A stretch of 64,000 nucleotides of DNA from Pestalotiopsis fici W106-1. Its lineage: Eukaryota; Ascomycota; Sordariomycetes; Amphisphaeriales; Sporocadaceae. Positions 62,486 to 64,000 of this stretch are shown in pieces. The position numbers were made by a program, and so were the translations under genes. Below the pieces are notes generated by a model. It was given only the letters and a program-made list of their open reading frames with translations, ran no database searches and was not told where the DNA came from. The DNA is taken from the NCBI RefSeq assembly GCF_000516985.1, contig NW_006917094.1, positions 1,240,001 through 1,304,000 of the forward strand, in the 5' to 3' direction. Every line of letters starts with the position of its first letter. Position 1 is the first letter of the stretch.

Positions 62486-62820
62486 TTATTCTCTTTTATT
62501 AGTCCGAGTATCAGGCCTCGTCCACGCAGCGTCAAAAGCTTGTAAGGACTCTTTGACACGTTGCTGCTCTATGATATTCGCCGAGGAGCCTACATCACCC
62601 GAGGCAAGCCTGTCTATGAAATTGTCTGACTTCAGCGCCATGTAGGTCTCCATCATTGGTGAAAGCAATCGCTTTGGTGCAACACTGTTATGGCACGGTG
62701 ACAGGCGTCAGTATTACGACAACCCTCTTTGCAGGGGTTTGGTAGGTTCTCATACCTTTTCCAATCCGTCGTCGTGGACGAAATTGACATTTTGGTGGTG
62801 GTGGACGACTTCGTACACAT
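62486..62820 (-). CDS. Small protein of unknown function, family copy B
   Basis: Two exons (62756-62820 and 62486-62684) across a 71 bp intron (GTATGAG donor) give 87 aa. The protein begins MCTKSSTTTKM, has 'SDNFIDRLASGDVG' and 'EQQRVKESLQAFDAAW', and ends in a charged tail. It is paralogous to copy A at 57805-58128, with the same 65 nt first exon and phase-2 intron. Conservation is strongest over the core helix region and weakest in the Thr/Ser-rich N-terminus and the tail. That suggests selection on the core. I do not recognise a family and assign no function. Confidence 0.6.
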
Positions 62821-63043
62821 GCTGCCCATGTGCGAACAAAAAATGTCCTTATTATATCGGGGTTATGTCGAAGTTCTTCGTTCGAACTTTACACTTGATC
62901 ACCTGGCTGAGAGGCTCGATTATGGCAGGTGAATACCTTTGGGTCGCATCAATCATAGTGATACTAACGTCACTTCGATTACGCGGCAATAGCCAATCTA
63001 TATACTACCTCTGGCATTGAACCAGCTATCATGATCTTTTACG

Positions 63044-63106
63044 GCGTTGCTGCGCAGAGAAAATGGATTGGTGTTATGACCGTTAATGAGTTCTGCGCAG
63101 CAACGC
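63044..63106. repeat. 15 bp perfect inverted repeat
   Basis: Arms 63044-63058 and 63092-63106 (GCGTTGCTGCGCAGA and its exact complement) are separated by 33 bases. Lies about 225 bp upstream of the copy B start codon. Could be an operator or a hairpin in a transcript. Confidence 0.75.
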
Positions 63107-63529
63107 AGAAGTCAGAGATTGACTTCGTTCTAATCTATGTATTTCAGCCCGGTGTAGCATACAGCGTTCGGTCGCTTACAGCCTATCGTTTTGTTACGCG
63201 TGGCTGGTGCAAAATCTCACTGCGGTGGTGTGTTGGGTAATGTACCGCAATATGTTTGGGCGCAGCTGCGCTGAACTTGGTCTGCGACTGCCCCTCCCAC
63301 TTTTCGGGATAGGGTTGAAATTTTGCAACAGATGCAAAATGACTTCCACACTCGCTATTCATATGTGCAAGGCCTTTCTTTCAAGCTTTCTTGTACATCT
63401 CAGGTCTTCGTCCTCGATTGAGCTTCAATTCTCGTTCTGGTTCTTCTATCAACCTGTGCTATCGATCCTTGGCACGAGATCTTGATCCTGGGCTGTCCGC
63501 TAATTTCAGAGCGCTCCGTTGGATACGAC

Positions 63530-64000
63530 ATGGATTACCAATACTGTGATTCTGGCTACGGCGGTTCGGGATCCAGCACTAACTCGAGTGCCGCACCTTC
63601 AAAAGATGTTTACTACCAAGAGTACCGCTCCCCAACTAGGAGTAAGGCACAATCAACGCAGTTACCAAATAACGACGCTAACAATACCCAGAAGACTACA
63701 AGAAGACAGTCGTATCCCGCGATGGTGTTTCTGTGCATCAGGAGACCGCGAGAGGCTATTCTCAAGCTGAACCACATCCTGACTATAGGGCATCTAGATC
63801 CAACTATTATAATTATCTGACAACGACGCAAGCAGAGATGAAAAAGGTCCCCTATGACACCGGAACTGATAAGGAGAGCCCTGGGCGAATGGGATCTTCA
63901 ATCAAATCTCCGACACCTACTGATGATATGAGCAGCCTTTACGACGCCAACGAGTTCCCAGCAGGCGGTATAAGACCTGGCGCACCTAATAACGGCCAGG
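63530..64000 (+). CDS. Tyr/Ser-rich low-complexity protein, 5' part
   Basis: Starts at ATG 63530. Exon 1 (63530-63641) joins across a 50 bp intron (GTAAGG donor, GCTAAC branch site, CAG acceptor, 63642-63691) to a frame open to the window end; without this intron the frame stops at about 63820. The protein begins MDYQYCDSGYGGSGSS and continues with many Tyr, Ser, Thr and Gln residues, for example 'SRSNYYNYLTTTQAEMKK'. No domain is visible in the 140 residues available. The composition suggests an intrinsically disordered N-terminus of a larger protein. Function unknown. Confidence 0.6.

Larger units (their letters stand above)
62486..63240. repeat. Segmental duplication, copy B
   Basis: Partner of 57805-58565. 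Similarity extends past the gene into the promoter and beyond, to about 63240. It includes the inverted repeat listed at 63044-63106, whose arms are degraded in copy A. Confidence 0.65.

Overview
The window looks like nuclear DNA of a filamentous ascomycete, probably a sordariomycete of the order Hypocreales. Genes are monocistronic and broken by short GT-AG introns, mostly 45-120 bp. Promoters are rich in pyrimidine and microsatellite tracts. The products (Zn(II)2Cys6 regulators, P450s, a GH3 beta-glucosidase, a fungal G-alpha) are typical of this group. I assembled exon joins by hand from splice sites and checked each for reading phase. Species assignment is inference only.

Region 1 (1-15.8 kb) is an accessory, secondary-metabolism-like block. 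In order: the 3' end of an NmrA/PCBER-type reductase (+), a phytanoyl-CoA-type Fe(II)/2OG dioxygenase (-), an APC-superfamily permease (+), an isopenicillin-N-synthase-like 2OG oxygenase (+), a pyrroline-5-carboxylate-reductase-like enzyme (-), a DAO-family FAD amine/amino-acid oxidase (+), an MFS transporter (+) and a Zn2Cys6 regulator (-). The first three match the SwnN/SwnR, SwnH1/H2 and SwnT classes of the fungal swainsonine cluster. The P5CR-like and DAO-like enzymes would suit a pipecolate/piperideine branch. The hybrid synthase that would prove this is not in the window, though it could lie to the left.

Region 2 (15.8-20.7 kb) has no credible gene and looks like decayed intergenic DNA with a strong G-run tract. 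Region 3 (20.7-27.5 kb) has a large aromatic-acid-exporter-like membrane protein (-) and a divergent cytochrome P450 (+). Region 4 (28.7-47.6 kb) is more conserved: an AidB-like acyl-CoA dehydrogenase, free methionine-(R)-sulfoxide reductase, a Nit2/Nit3-type omega-amidase, spermidine synthase, a group II-like G-alpha subunit behind a 5.1 kb gene-free stretch, and a membrane-anchored GH3 beta-glucosidase.

Region 5 (50.3-56.7 kb) is a small set of a Zn2Cys6 regulator, an atypical P450 and an SDR without the YxxxK motif. Region 6 (57.8-64 kb) holds a diverged segmental duplication. Each copy carries an approximately 85-residue, two-exon gene of unknown function with its own upstream TATA-like element. 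The copies flank a zinc-finger-like regulator gene. A partial gene for a Tyr/Ser-rich, probably disordered protein runs off the right edge.
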